A stretch of 64,000 bases of DNA from assembly GCF_030127105.1 (NCBI RefSeq), contig NZ_CP126161.1, positions 992,001 through 1,056,000 of the forward strand, given 5' to 3'. Positions 1 to 9,086 of this stretch are shown here, in pieces. Position 1 is the first letter of the stretch. Each line of letters begins with the position of its first letter. Below the pieces are notes generated by a model. That model searched no databases. It was not told the DNA's origin and worked only from the letters and a program-made list of their open reading frames with translations. This DNA is from Haloarcula pelagica. Lineage in GTDB: Archaea; Halobacteriota; Halobacteria; Halobacteriales; Haloarculaceae. A program made the position numbers and the translations under genes.

Positions 1-2
1 TG

Positions 3-908
3 TCGCCCGAGGAGATCCGCGAGACCTGCCGGCGGGGCGCCGACGCCGGCTGTACGGAGGCGCTGTTCACGTTCGGCGACGACCCGGACGACCGCTACAC
101 CGCGGTGTACGACCAACTGGCCGAGTGGGGCCACGAGACGATCCACGAGTATCTGCGAGCGGCCTGCGAGATCGCACTGGGGGAAGGGCTGCTCCCCCAC
201 GCGAACCCGGGCGACCAGACCCGCGAGCAGATGGCGACCGTCGCGGGCCTGAACGCCTCGATGGGCGTGATGCTGGAGACGACCGCGGACGTGCAGGCCC
301 ACGGCGGGCCGCGGGCGAAGAACCCCGGCCAGCGCCTGGCGACGATCCGGACCGCCGGCGAACTGGGCGTCCCGTTCACGACCGGCATCCTCGTCGGCAT
401 CGGCGAGGACTGGCGCGACCGAGCCCAGAGCCTGCTGGCGATCCGCGAGCTAGACGAGCGCTACGGCCACGTCCAGGAGGTGATCGTCCAGCCGGTCGCC
501 GAGAACGAGCGCTGGCGGGACGGCTCACCCGACCTGGCGACGATGCGCCGCGTCACCGCGATGGCGCGGGCGGCCCTGCCCGACTCGGTGTCGGTCCAGG
601 TCCCGCCGAACCTCGCACCGGCACGCGAACTGGTCGACTGCGGGATCGACGATCTGGGCGGCGTCTCGCCCGTGACGGTCGACCACATCAACCCCGACTA
701 CGAGTGGCCGGCGCTGGCCGAACTCGACGCTGTCGCCGACCACGCCGGCGTCCCCCTCTCCGAACGACTGCCCGTGTACGACCGCTACGCGACCGACGAG
801 TGGCTCTCCGAACGGATCGAGACGGCGCTGGCCCGCGAGGACGCCCACGGCGAGCGGTTCCGGGCAGTGCTGGAACGCGGCGAGAACCCGGCCGGTCGGC
901 GGGCGTAG
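3..908 (+). CDS. cofG: FO synthase subunit CofG, C-terminal part (5' end outside window)
   Basis: Radical SAM enzyme half of FO (7,8-didemethyl-8-hydroxy-5-deazariboflavin) synthase, which makes the F420 chromophore precursor together with CofH. The reading frame is open from the first base, so the start and the N-terminal CxxxCxxC iron-sulfur cluster lie upstream of the window; 301 residues are visible. Family-typical stretches include RAKNPGQRL, TTGILVGIGE and the C-terminal GGVSPVTVDHINPDYEWP. It converges on cofH with a 44-bp gap, so both FO synthase subunits sit side by side on opposite strands. Partial because of the window edge, not decay. Confidence 0.93.
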   Translation, partial: SPEEIRETCRRGADAGCTEALFTFGDDPDDRYTAVYDQLAEWGHETIHEYLRAACEIALGEGLLPHANPGDQTREQMATVAGLNASMGVMLETTADVQAHGGPRAKNPGQRLATIRTAGELGVPFTTGILVGIGEDWRDRAQSLLAIRELDERYGHVQEVIVQPVAENERWRDGSPDLATMRRVTAMARAALPDSVSVQVPPNLAPARELVDCGIDDLGGVSPVTVDHINPDYEWPALAELDAVADHAGVPLSERLPVYDRYATDEWLSERIETALAREDAHGERFRAVLERGENPAGRRA

Positions 909-952
909 CCGCTCGGCGACCGCCGAGCCGAAGTCGTCGGCGACGCGGCGGC

Positions 953-2299
953 TCACTCCAGCAGCGGCGTCCCGTCGGCCGCTGGTCCGAGTTCCGGGCC
1001 GACAACGTCGGCGTCGGGGTCGACGACACGGCGCTGTTCGTAGTCCGTCGAGCGCTCGACCGGCGTCCGGCCGATCGCCGAGATCATGTCGGCGTACTCG
1101 CGGACCGACCGGAACTCGCCGTACCCCCCGCCGGCGCGTTTCGTGATCTCTTCGGAGAGGATCGTCCCCATGAAGTCGTCGGCGCCACAGGTCAGCATCT
1201 TCAGCCCCTGGGCGTCGCCATATTTGACCCAGGAGGACTGGATGTGGATCACGTTGTCGAGGAACAGCCGCGAGACGGCGATCATCAGTTCGTCCTCGTC
1301 CCGGCTCGCGCCACCCTCGACCAGCCCCCGCTCGTACAGGGGGGTCTCCTCGTGAACGAACGAGAGGGGGACGAACTCCGTGATCGCGCCCGTCCGGTCC
1401 TGGAGCTCTCGAACCCGCTTCAGGTGGAGAAGCCGGTGTTTCGCGTTCTCGACGTGGCCGTACATGATCGTCGCCGTGGTGTCCAGGCCGACGCTTGCGG
1501 CCGCTTCCATCGCGTCGAGCCACTCCCCGGAGTCGATCTTGGCCGGGCAGATGACCTCGCGGACCTCGTCGACGAGGATCTCGGCGGCGGTGCCGGGGAC
1601 GCTGTCCAGGCCGGCCCGCTTCAGCCGGCGGAACACTTCCTCGTAGGACCAGTCGGTCCCCCGGCGGGCGTGGTAGGCCTCCTCGGGCGTCATCGAGTGG
1701 ACGTGGACGCCGCCGACGTTCATGGCCCGAATCTGCTCGCAGTAGGTGCCGGGGTCGACCTCGTACTCGGCCGGCGAGCGGTAGTTCAGGTCTCCTCGGT
1801 CGCTCGCCTCCAGCAGGTCGCGGTGCTCGTCGTCCAGCACGAGCGCCGGGTGGAGCCCGGAGACCGAACAGACCTCGTAGATCCCCCGCTCGACGGCGTC
1901 TGCGACGATCTCGCGGGATTCGGCGGGCGTCTTCGTGAACCCGCCGTGGTCGTCCTGGTAGCTCGTCCGGAACTGCTCGGAGCGGTCCTTGAAGTTACAG
2001 AACAGACAGCCCGTGTTGCAGGCCGTCGTGACGTTGTTGTTGAGGTTGGCGACGAAGGTCACCTCGTCGCCCACGACCTCGGCCCGCCGGCGGTCGGCGG
2101 CCTCTAACACCTGTTCCTTGCGCCGGGGGTCGATCCCGTCGCGGTCGGTCCCGGTCGTGATGAGTTCGACGCCGTCGGCGACGGTCAGCCGGTCCCCGTC
2201 GCGTGCCTTCGCCAGCGCGTTCTCGAAGGACTGGTCGGTGATCGGCTGGTGGGTGAACTCCAGGTCACCCGTCGTGGCGGCGTCGAAGGCGTCGGACAT
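953..2299 (-). CDS. cofH: FO synthase subunit CofH
   Basis: Radical SAM subunit that joins 5-amino-6-(D-ribitylamino)uracil to the tyrosine-derived moiety for CofG to complete FO, the deazaflavin core of F420. The cluster motif C94-x3-C-x2-C (TACNTGCLFCNF) is intact, followed by the SVSGLHP, HVHSMTPEE and GTAAEILVDEVR segments typical of CofH. It is 448 aa from the chosen ATG (MSDAFDAA); an in-frame upstream ATG at 2323 would add eight unlikely residues. It is transcribed towards cofG. Assignment as CofH rather than the menaquinone-pathway MqnC/MqnE rests on the adjacent CofG and overall motif order. Confidence 0.93.
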   Translation of the reverse strand: MSDAFDAATTGDLEFTHQPITDQSFENALAKARDGDRLTVADGVELITTGTDRDGIDPRRKEQVLEAADRRRAEVVGDEVTFVANLNNNVTTACNTGCLFCNFKDRSEQFRTSYQDDHGGFTKTPAESREIVADAVERGIYEVCSVSGLHPALVLDDEHRDLLEASDRGDLNYRSPAEYEVDPGTYCEQIRAMNVGGVHVHSMTPEEAYHARRGTDWSYEEVFRRLKRAGLDSVPGTAAEILVDEVREVICPAKIDSGEWLDAMEAAASVGLDTTATIMYGHVENAKHRLLHLKRVRELQDRTGAITEFVPLSFVHEETPLYERGLVEGGASRDEDELMIAVSRLFLDNVIHIQSSWVKYGDAQGLKMLTCGADDFMGTILSEEITKRAGGGYGEFRSVREYADMISAIGRTPVERSTDYEQRRVVDPDADVVGPELGPAADGTPLLE

Positions 2300-2361
2300 C
2301 TGTCTCCGACTAGGGGCAAGCACTCAAAAGCATGGCGGGACCGGGTGTTCTGGCCAGTATC

Positions 2362-3378
2362 CTAGGCGGGCAGGACGCCGGTGACGAGCCCGAGGGACTC
2401 GACGACGACCCAGCCGACGAAGGCGAGATACGCGCCCAACAGCGCGTATGACTCGACCGTGCTCAACAGCAGGTCGGTCCGGAGCGCGGTGAACAGCAGG
2501 ATCGTCGCGCCCGTCAGGATCGCGAACATCGGGACGGCCATGGCGAAATCGACCGTCCAGGTCCCGGCGATGAGCACGCCCAGGGGGATCGCAACGAGCA
2601 GGTCGAACGTGTTCGAGCCCAGGACGTTCGCCAGCGAGGTGACCCCGCGGTCGTCCTTGGCCGCCCGGAGGCTCACGAGGGTATCGGGGAGCGAGGTCGC
2701 CGCCGCCAGGATCGTCACCCCGAGCAGGAACTCCTGGATACCAGCCGCACGGCCGATGACGCCGACGGAGTGGACCAGACTCTCGACGGCGACCAGGATG
2801 ACGCCAAGCCCCGCGAGCAGGAGGAGCCACTGCCTGCCGACGGCGATGTCGCCACCGTCGTCGGTGGTCTGGTGGTCCGCGGTGTCCTGGTACTGGATGA
2901 AGATGTACAGGCCGTACAGGCCAAGCGGCAGCAGTGCCAGCGGGCGGGTCACGTCGCCCGTCAGCGACGGTCCGCCGGGGTAGTAGATCACCGCCATCGC
3001 GAAGGTGATGAGCAACACCGACACCGCCAGCATGTAGAACTGGGCCTCCTTGTAGACGAGCGTGCGGTTGGACTCGATGTCGTCCTCGGTGGCGATCCCC
3101 GCGACGGCCGGGATCACCAGGATGTTGAAGATCGCCGAGCCCACGATCGCACCGACGCCCAGGGGCATCGATCCCCCGATCGCGGCGACGACGACGGTCG
3201 CCAGTTCGGGGAAACTGGAGCCGACGGCGACGACGATCGCTCCCTGGACGACCTGCGGGAGCCCGTAGTACGTCGAGAGCTGTTCGCTCGACGACTCCAG
3301 CCAGTCGCTGCCTTTCCAGATCGCGAGCGTCGCAGCGACGATGATACCACCCTCGACGAGCAGGTTCGCGGCCATCAT
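2362..3378 (-). CDS. Sodium/calcium exchanger family membrane protein (CaCA)
   Basis: Cation/Ca2+ antiporter of the cytoplasmic membrane with the two inverted alpha repeats of the family. Repeat 1 is around residues 45-95 (GSSFPELATVVVAA then GSAIFNILVIP). Repeat 2 is around residues 215-265 (ATSLPDTLVSL then GSNTFDLLVAIP). The conserved acidic residue is Glu in repeat 1 and Asp in repeat 2. It is 338 aa with about ten hydrophobic segments, the usual YrbG-like size. Two consecutive ATGs leave a one-residue start ambiguity. The ion (Ca2+, or another cation exchanged for Na+) cannot be told from sequence. Confidence 0.9.
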   Translation of the reverse strand: MMAANLLVEGGIIVAATLAIWKGSDWLESSSEQLSTYYGLPQVVQGAIVVAVGSSFPELATVVVAAIGGSMPLGVGAIVGSAIFNILVIPAVAGIATEDDIESNRTLVYKEAQFYMLAVSVLLITFAMAVIYYPGGPSLTGDVTRPLALLPLGLYGLYIFIQYQDTADHQTTDDGGDIAVGRQWLLLLAGLGVILVAVESLVHSVGVIGRAAGIQEFLLGVTILAAATSLPDTLVSLRAAKDDRGVTSLANVLGSNTFDLLVAIPLGVLIAGTWTVDFAMAVPMFAILTGATILLFTALRTDLLLSTVESYALLGAYLAFVGWVVVESLGLVTGVLPA

Positions 3379-3462
3379 CCGAGGCGTCGGCGTGGGCCAC
3401 CAAAACCGTTCGGACCGAGAGTATGAGAAACGTCTTTGTGCCCGCCGCGAAACCCCCCGCCA

Positions 3463-4497
3463 ATGACGAGCGTCAAGGACTTCCGTATCGACGAGCCCGC
3501 GACAACAGCAGACCTGGGCCGCGGGGCCTTCGTCTTCACCGACGACTACTCGGTGTTCGACTGGGGGAAGATGCCCAACCAGATCCCCGAGAAGGGCGCC
3601 ACGCTGTGTACGATGGGCGCGTTCAACTTCCAGTTGCTAGAGGAGAACCACATCCCGACCCACTACGAGGGCGTCCGGCTGCCCGGCCACGAGGGGACAC
3701 TCGACCTCGGAGAGGCCCTCTCGACCGGGACCGCACCCGAAGAGATGGTCATCTCGCTCACCCAGGTTCCCGACCTCCCCTTCGAAGGCAGGAGCTACGA
3801 CTACGACGCCTACCACGCCGACGCCGGCGAGAACTACCTGATCCCCCTGGAGATCGTCTTCCGCAACCGCGTCCCCGTGGGGTCGTCGCTGCGCTCCCGG
3901 ACCGACCCCGCCGACCACGGTCTCGACTCCGAGGCGTGGCCCGACGAGCCAGTCGACCTCGACCGGCCAATCGTCGAGTTCTCGACGAAGTACGAGGAAC
4001 AGGACCGCTATCTCGACCGCGAGGAGGCCGACCGGATCGCCGGCGTCGCCGACATCGACCAGCTGGAAGAGCTGGCCCGGGCGGTGAACCACATCGTCAC
4101 GCGCCAGGCCCAGGAGGCCGATCTGGTCCACGAAGACGGCAAGATCGAGTGTCTCTACCACGATGGCCAGATCCGCATCGCCGACGTGGTCGGCACCTTC
4201 GACGAGAATCGCTTCTCCTACGACGGCCAGCAGGTCTCGAAGGAGGTCGTCCGCCAGTACCACAAGCGGACCCAACCGGAGTGGGTCGCGGCCGTCGGCG
4301 AGGCCAAAGAGCGCGCGAGCGAGGAGGGCGTCGCCGACTGGAAGTCCCTCTGTGAGGTGTCCCCACAGCCGCTGGACCGGTCGGTGATCGACGCGATGCG
4401 GGACCTCTACTGTGCCGGGACGAACGCCTACGTCGACGGGGCGGTCTTCGACGCTCCGTCACTGGACGCCGCCGTCGACGCCGTCCGGGATCTCTGA
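3463..4497 (+). CDS. purC: Phosphoribosylaminoimidazole-succinocarboxamide synthase
   Basis: SAICAR synthetase, the ATP-dependent step joining aspartate to CAIR in purine synthesis. The protein is 344 aa. An N-terminal ATP-grasp-like half contains [21 protein letters not shown] substrate-binding half carries [15 protein letters not shown], where the conserved E-x-V-x-R-N of PurC is recognisable, and [27 protein letters not shown]. The start is the ATG that gives MTSVKDF; an in-frame ATG nine codons upstream reads through low-quality sequence. It is longer than the roughly 240 aa bacterial enzyme, as in other haloarchaea. purS/purQ and purU lie within 5 kb, so the region is a loose purine cluster. 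Confidence 0.92.
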   Translation: MTSVKDFRIDEPATTADLGRGAFVFTDDYSVFDWGKMPNQIPEKGATLCTMGAFNFQLLEENHIPTHYEGVRLPGHEGTLDLGEALSTGTAPEEMVISLTQVPDLPFEGRSYDYDAYHADAGENYLIPLEIVFRNRVPVGSSLRSRTDPADHGLDSEAWPDEPVDLDRPIVEFSTKYEEQDRYLDREEADRIAGVADIDQLEELARAVNHIVTRQAQEADLVHEDGKIECLYHDGQIRIADVVGTFDENRFSYDGQQVSKEVVRQYHKRTQPEWVAAVGEAKERASEEGVADWKSLCEVSPQPLDRSVIDAMRDLYCAGTNAYVDGAVFDAPSLDAAVDAVRDL

Positions 4498-4582
4498 ACC
4501 GACAGCCGACCCCAGTCGTCCGGGAGCGGAACTCCCAGCGAACTGCAAACGGTGCGTGACTCATCGGCACGGCAGAGATGCG

Positions 4583-4590
4583 CTTTTATT
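4583..4590 (+). promoter_or_regulatory. TATA-box of the nucleoside phosphorylase gene
   Basis: CTTTTATT lies 23-30 nt before the GTG start at 4613 in otherwise GC-rich sequence. This spacing is that of haloarchaeal leaderless transcripts, and it supports the GTG rather than an upstream in-frame start. Confidence 0.5.
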
Positions 4591-4612
4591 CGCTTCGCGA
4601 AAATCCAGCCCC

Positions 4613-5377
4613 GTGACACTCCCGAACTTCGACGGAAAGCACGACGCTGAGGCGGTGTTTCGGCCCGGCGATCTGCTTCCACCGCCCGAAGAGCGTCCGG
4701 AGTTGCCGCCCGCCCTCGTGCTCTGCTACCAGGATCACTTCTTCGAGCACGTCGTCGAGACGTACACGGACGGAGAGGAGTTGACCGATGTCGGTGGCGT
4801 GAGCGGCCGTATCTACCGAGTGACCGACCAGGTCGCAGTGGCCGGTGACTTCGGCATCGGCTCGGCGGTGACGGCCGGGCTCATAGACGAGAAAGCCGCA
4901 CTCGGAGTCGAGACGGTCTGTATCCTCGGCGGTGCGGGCTGCCTCGATCCGTCGGTCCCGCCCGAGGAAGCGATCCTCCCCACCCGCGCGATCCGTGACG
5001 ACGGCGCGTCCTATCACTATCTCCCGCCCGAGGCCCCCGCAGAGCCGACCCCGGCGCTCGTCGACGAACTCGCGCGAGCCATCGGTGACGCAACGATCCC
5101 CGTCCACCGTGGGCCGACCTGGACGATAGAGGCGTTCTTCCGCGAGACCGTCCCCGAAGTCGAACACTACGCCAGTGAGGGCGTCCTCACCGTCGAGATG
5201 GAGGCCGCGACGCTGTTCGCCGTCGCCGGAGCGCTCGGGATGGACGCCGCTGCCGTCTTCGCGATCGGAGATTACGTCACCGCCACGGAACGCGAGGTAC
5301 CCGACGCGAGTCTCGACCTGCTGCGTGATCTGTTCGAACCGACGGTCGCGGCGCTCTGCGAACACGTCCGAACGTAA
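4613..5377 (+). CDS. Nucleoside phosphorylase (uridine/purine phosphorylase family)
   Basis: Phosphorolysis of a nucleoside to base and ribose-1-phosphate in salvage. The 254-aa protein has the PNP/UDP family pattern: a glycine-rich phosphate site (VAGDFGIGSAV), a central ILGGAGCLDPSV segment, and the ribose/base site TVEMEAATLFAVAGALG, where the VEMEAA motif is diagnostic. The start is GTG (VTLPNFDG), chosen because a TATA-box sits 23-30 nt upstream and the frame further upstream is the tail region of purC. It stands alone between purC and the opposite-strand purU. Base specificity cannot be called. Confidence 0.88.
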   Translation: MTLPNFDGKHDAEAVFRPGDLLPPPEERPELPPALVLCYQDHFFEHVVETYTDGEELTDVGGVSGRIYRVTDQVAVAGDFGIGSAVTAGLIDEKAALGVETVCILGGAGCLDPSVPPEEAILPTRAIRDDGASYHYLPPEAPAEPTPALVDELARAIGDATIPVHRGPTWTIEAFFRETVPEVEHYASEGVLTVEMEAATLFAVAGALGMDAAAVFAIGDYVTATEREVPDASLDLLRDLFEPTVAALCEHVRT

Positions 5378-5431
5378 TCCACGTCTCTCGACACCATCGA
5401 AAATACAGGTCGCCTTCTTCGAGGCTCCGCG

Positions 5432-6409
5432 CTAGTCGTCGGCTTCGGCTTCCGGCTCGTCGTCCTGCTCGGCGACGAAGTCTCCCAGCCCGTCGATAGG
5501 GCGGTCGGGGTTGAGATCGTCGAGGTCCTCGGGTGCGCCAAGCTGGGCCTGGACATCGTCGTCGCGGAGCTTCGTCCGGCCGCGGTGGACGGTGACCTCG
5601 TCGTTGAGATGCAGGCGGATCGCCTCCAGCAGCGCCTCGGCTTCGAGGGGCTGGCCCATCTTCTGGAGGTCCTCCTCGGTGGCGTCGTCGGGCACGTTAA
5701 AGGCCCGCTGGGTGATGATCGGCCCCTGGTCGAGGTCGGTCGTCACGTAGTGGGCGGTGACACCCGCGATGCGGACGCCCTCCTCGATGGCCTGCATGTA
5801 CGCCGACGCGCCGGGGAAGGAGGGGAGCAGGCTCGGGTGGACGTTGATGATCCGGCTCTCGTAGCGGAAGACGACATCGGGCGAGAGGATGCGCATGTAG
5901 CGGGCCAGGACGATGAGGTCGGCGTCGTAGTCCGCCAGCAGGTCCAGCAGTTCGCCCTCGTCTGGCGTCCCCTTCTCGTCGCCGATGTCGTGGAAGGGAA
6001 CGTCGTACTTCTCGGCGAGGGGCTGGAGGTCGCTGTGGTTCCCGATGACGACTTCGATGTCGGCCCCCAGGTCGCCGTTGGCCCAGGACTCGAAGAGGGC
6101 TTCGAGACAGTGAGACTCCTTGGTCACGAGGACGGCGATCGACTGTGTCTCGCGGTCGGCCGGGAACCGGACCTGTACGTCGACACCCAGTTCCTCGCCC
6201 AGTTCGGTGAGATCTTCTCGGAGTTTCTCTTCGGTTGTCACCATCTCGTTGGTGTCGACGTGCATCGTCATCCGGAAGACCCCGTCCCGGACGGCCTGGT
6301 CGAGGTCCTCGATGTTGATGCTGCGTTCGAACAGCAGGCTGGTCACCTCGGCGATGAGACCGGTGTCGTCGTCGCCGACCACCGTGATCTCGGTGAAACC
6401 GCGGGTCAC
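5432..6409 (-). CDS. purU: Formyltetrahydrofolate deformylase (PurU-like)
   Basis: Hydrolyses 10-formyl-THF to formate and THF, supplying formate for purine synthesis. An N-terminal ACT domain (about residues 1-80, EITVVGDDDTGLIAEVTSLL) is followed by a formyltransferase domain. Its catalytic region is visible as RIINVHPSLLPSFPGASAY and GVTAHYVTTDLDQGPII (Asn, His and Asp positions kept). About 45 acidic C-terminal residues (from LRDDDVQ) extend beyond the usual domain. The start is uncertain: GTG at 6409 follows GGAGGTG-like sequence, and other GTGs lie 6 and 12 nt upstream. It is divergent from the GAF gene at 6503. Confidence 0.87.
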   Translation of the reverse strand: MTRGFTEITVVGDDDTGLIAEVTSLLFERSINIEDLDQAVRDGVFRMTMHVDTNEMVTTEEKLREDLTELGEELGVDVQVRFPADRETQSIAVLVTKESHCLEALFESWANGDLGADIEVVIGNHSDLQPLAEKYDVPFHDIGDEKGTPDEGELLDLLADYDADLIVLARYMRILSPDVVFRYESRIINVHPSLLPSFPGASAYMQAIEEGVRIAGVTAHYVTTDLDQGPIITQRAFNVPDDATEEDLQKMGQPLEAEALLEAIRLHLNDEVTVHRGRTKLRDDDVQAQLGAPEDLDDLNPDRPIDGLGDFVAEQDDEPEAEADD

Positions 6410-6502
6410 GGCCACCACCTCCGGACGGATACACTCATTGTCCCGCCTTGGACGGGCGCGGTGCAAAAGCCTTCGTTTTCCGTCGGTCAGTGCGTCACAT
6501 CT

Positions 6503-7411
6503 ATGTGGATCGAGAGCATGCGTGGTCGTGTGAGTGAGGTTTCGCCGGCGGTCATCTGTGCCGACCCTGACGAGAGCGAGCAGTCGGTCACGGTCGATGC
6601 GCTCGCCGACGCCGGGTACGAAGTCGACGCGGTGACGACCGTCTCGGATATCGAGCAGGCCGTCCACGAGTGGACCGACTGTGTCGTGACCGCGGCCGCG
6701 TTCCCGGACGGCGACGCGTTCGACGTTGTCGAGGCGGTCCGCGGAGTGAACCCGGACTGTGTCTGTATCCTGTTTACCGACACCTCTCCCTCCGACCTCC
6801 CGCGGGGACGGCCCGAGCAGGTCGTCGAGTACGTCCCCCGGACCGTCCGGAACGCCCGCGAGCGCCTCGTCGATATCGTCGGATCGACGCTCGGGGGGGC
6901 GGGACAGGCAGCCTATCCGGTCCCCAAGGACGAGGGGGCGCGGATCGCCGCAGTCAGGGAGTACGACATCGACGAACTCCGTGCGGCGGACGCGTTCGAC
7001 CGGGTGACCGAACTCGTCGTGAGCCACTTCGACATCGACGTTGCCTTCGTCGGCCTCGTCGACGCCCACGAGGAGCAGTTCGTCGCCTGCGAGGGGGCAA
7101 ACTGGTCGACGCTGTCGCGCGAAGACACGGTCTGTACCCACACGGTGTTGACCGACGAGGTGATGGTCGTCGAGGACACCCACGAGGACCCGCGGTTCGC
7201 GGCAAACGATCGCCTCGACGAACTCGACATCCGGTCGTACGCCGGGGCGCGGATCACCGACGCGGACGGGAACGCGCTGGGAGCGGTCTGCTGTATCGAC
7301 GGGGAGCCGCGCTCGTACAGCCACACAGAGCGCGCGGACCTCCGGCGGTTCGCCGACGAGGTCGAGGAGCAACTACGGCTCCGGAAGCGACTATCCGGGG
7401 AGGAGATGTGA
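6503..7411 (+). CDS. Receiver-like and GAF domain signalling protein
   Basis: About 302 aa. Residues 10-125 read like a response-regulator receiver fold that may be degenerate (PAVICADPDESEQSVTVDALADAGYEV, then DCVVTAAAFPDGDAFDVV). A GAF domain follows (residues 150-290, RVTELVVSHFDIDVAFVGLVD ... GALGAVCC-type end, seen here as NALGAVCCIDGEPR). There is no kinase or DNA-binding domain. It lies 1 nt before the next gene, so the two are surely co-transcribed. The start could be ATG 6503, ATG 6518 or GTG 6530. It probably senses a small ligand or redox state and acts through the neighbouring RecA-like protein; that link is inference. Confidence 0.72.
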   Translation: MWIESMRGRVSEVSPAVICADPDESEQSVTVDALADAGYEVDAVTTVSDIEQAVHEWTDCVVTAAAFPDGDAFDVVEAVRGVNPDCVCILFTDTSPSDLPRGRPEQVVEYVPRTVRNARERLVDIVGSTLGGAGQAAYPVPKDEGARIAAVREYDIDELRAADAFDRVTELVVSHFDIDVAFVGLVDAHEEQFVACEGANWSTLSREDTVCTHTVLTDEVMVVEDTHEDPRFAANDRLDELDIRSYAGARITDADGNALGAVCCIDGEPRSYSHTERADLRRFADEVEEQLRLRKRLSGEEM

Positions 7412-7412
7412 G

Positions 7413-8066
7413 ATGGACCAACTCGACACGCAGTACGGGTTCGGTGACCTCCCGCTGTCGCCGGTCGGCCCCGGGACGAGCATCCTCGTCGCCGGGCCGA
7501 TACTGGGTGGGACACGCCGGTTCGCGCTCGAAATGCTGACCGCGGGGACCGACGACGGGGTCGTCGTCATCACGGCCGACGTAAGCGCACAGGAAGTCCT
7601 CGCCGGGCTCGACCGGACGGCCGAGGACGCCACGGACGGCCGAATCCGGGTCGTGGACTGCACACAGGATCGTGACGGCGACCTCGGCGAGTTCGTCGCG
7701 TCGGTCGGCACGCCCGCCGACCTCACCGGGGTCGGGATCGAGTACGCCGGCCAGTACGAACAGGTGTACGCCCGCGGCTTCGACGCCGTCCGGACCGGGA
7801 TCTACACGCTGACGCCGCTGCTCGTCTACAGCGACGACGTTCGCCCGGTGTACCGGTTCGTCAACACGGTCGCGAGCCGGATCCGTACCGCCGACGGGTT
7901 CGGCGTCTGTGTCATCGACCCCCGGGCACACGACGAGCGCGTCCTGGGGAGCATCGCCCAGGCGTTCGACGGTCGGATCGACCTCCGGGAGTCCGACACC
8001 GGTCACGAGCTCAAGGTCAGAGGCCTCCCCGGCCAGCCGACGGAGTGGACGCCCGTAGAGGGATAA
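7413..8066 (+). CDS. DUF7504-type degenerate RecA/KaiC-like protein
   Basis: 217 aa, starting 1 nt after the GAF gene's stop. The N-terminus runs PGTSILVAGPILGGTRRFAL, which sits where RadA/KaiC proteins have their Walker A loop but lacks the GKT/S. The pattern VVVITADVSAQEVL resembles the strand after the P-loop, and a late FGVCVIDPRAHDERV resembles a strand with Walker B-like Asp. Such proteins are common in haloarchaea next to sensor proteins and are assumed to be non-hydrolysing signalling relatives of RadA/KaiC. Its exact role is not known. Confidence 0.68.
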   Translation: MDQLDTQYGFGDLPLSPVGPGTSILVAGPILGGTRRFALEMLTAGTDDGVVVITADVSAQEVLAGLDRTAEDATDGRIRVVDCTQDRDGDLGEFVASVGTPADLTGVGIEYAGQYEQVYARGFDAVRTGIYTLTPLLVYSDDVRPVYRFVNTVASRIRTADGFGVCVIDPRAHDERVLGSIAQAFDGRIDLRESDTGHELKVRGLPGQPTEWTPVEG

Positions 8067-8104
8067 CGCAAGCGTTTTCTCCGCCCACCGCACGCTTGCC
8101 ACTA

Positions 8105-8359
8105 ATGACCGCCTACACTGCCACCGTCACCGTTCGGCTCAAGCGGGGCGTCTTAGACCCCGAGGCCGAGACGACACAGCAGGCGCTCGAACGGCTCGGC
8201 TTCGAACTGTCGGACCTGCGTTCGGCAGACGTGTTCGAACTGGATCTCGATGCCGACAGCGCCGACGAGGCCGGCGAGCGCGCCGAGGAGATGACCGAAC
8301 GGCTGCTGGCGAACCCGACCATCCACGACTACGACGTGGAGGTCGCCCAGCGGGAATGA
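8105..8359 (+). CDS. purS: Phosphoribosylformylglycinamidine synthase subunit PurS
   Basis: Small structural subunit of the PurLQS FGAM synthase, in which it bridges PurQ and PurL for ammonia channelling. 84 aa with the family pattern VRLKRGVLDPEAETTQQALERLGF and a C-terminal NPTIHDYDVEV. The start is ATG 8105; the frame is open further upstream but reads into non-PurS residues. It lies 49 nt before purQ, so a purSQ operon; purL is not in the window. Confidence 0.95.
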   Translation: MTAYTATVTVRLKRGVLDPEAETTQQALERLGFELSDLRSADVFELDLDADSADEAGERAEEMTERLLANPTIHDYDVEVAQRE

Positions 8360-8408
8360 CCGTCGCCACGATGACGCCGATCCCCGGTTCCCCCACGGAG
8401 TGGTCACT

Positions 8409-9086
8409 GTGACCGTCGCCGTCATCCAGTTCGGCGGTTCGAACTGCGACCGCGACTCCGTCCAGGCGCTCGAATCGCTGGGCTTCGACGCCGAACTCGT
8501 CTGGCACGAGGACGGCCTGCCCGCCGACGCCGACGGGATCATGCTCCCCGGCGGGTTCTCCTATGGCGACTACCTGCGGGCCGGCGCGATGGCCGCCCGC
8601 TCGCCGATCATGGAGGCTGTCCGGGCGGCCGCTGCCGACGGGACGCCGGTCCTGGGTGTCTGTAACGGCGCCCAGATCGGCTGTGAGTCGTCGCTCACCC
8701 CGGGCGTGTTCACCACGAACGAGAGCGCTCGCTTCCAGTGTGAACACGTCCACCTCCGCGTCGAGAACGCCGAGACGCCCTGGACGAGCCACTACGACGA
8801 GGGCGAAGTCGTCGAACTCCCGATCGCCCACGGCGAAGGCCGGTACGAGATCACCGACGACCGACTCGACGAACTGGAGGCCGAAGACCGCATCCTGTTC
8901 AAATACTGCGACGAGGACGGGGAAGTCACCCCCGAGGCCAACCCCAACGGCTCGAAACACAGCGTCGCCGGTGTCGTCGGCGAGGCCGAGCACGTCGCCG
9001 TGATGATGCCCCACCCAGAGCGGGCCTCACTCGAAGACCTGGGCCGGACCGACGGTCAGGGTGTCCTCGAAGGGTTCGCCCGGTAG
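8409..9086 (+). CDS. purQ: Phosphoribosylformylglycinamidine synthase subunit PurQ (glutaminase)
   Basis: Class I glutamine amidotransferase subunit that releases ammonia from glutamine for FGAM synthase. 225 aa from GTG 8409 (VTVAVIQFGGSNCDRD, the family N-terminus); a GTG three codons upstream is the alternative. The nucleophile elbow is LGVCNGAQIG with Cys85. The catalytic His/Glu lie in AVMMPHPERA near the C-terminus. It follows purS closely. Its last 60 nt overlap the 3' end of the convergent secreted-protein gene, an unusual arrangement. Confidence 0.95.
   Translation: MTVAVIQFGGSNCDRDSVQALESLGFDAELVWHEDGLPADADGIMLPGGFSYGDYLRAGAMAARSPIMEAVRAAAADGTPVLGVCNGAQIGCESSLTPGVFTTNESARFQCEHVHLRVENAETPWTSHYDEGEVVELPIAHGEGRYEITDDRLDELEAEDRILFKYCDEDGEVTPEANPNGSKHSVAGVVGEAEHVAVMMPHPERASLEDLGRTDGQGVLEGFAR

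Noticed and set aside
125-2107. Very long plus-strand open frame across cofG and cofH
   Set aside because: It is rich in Arg, Gly and Pro and antisense to cofH; a GC-bias artefact.
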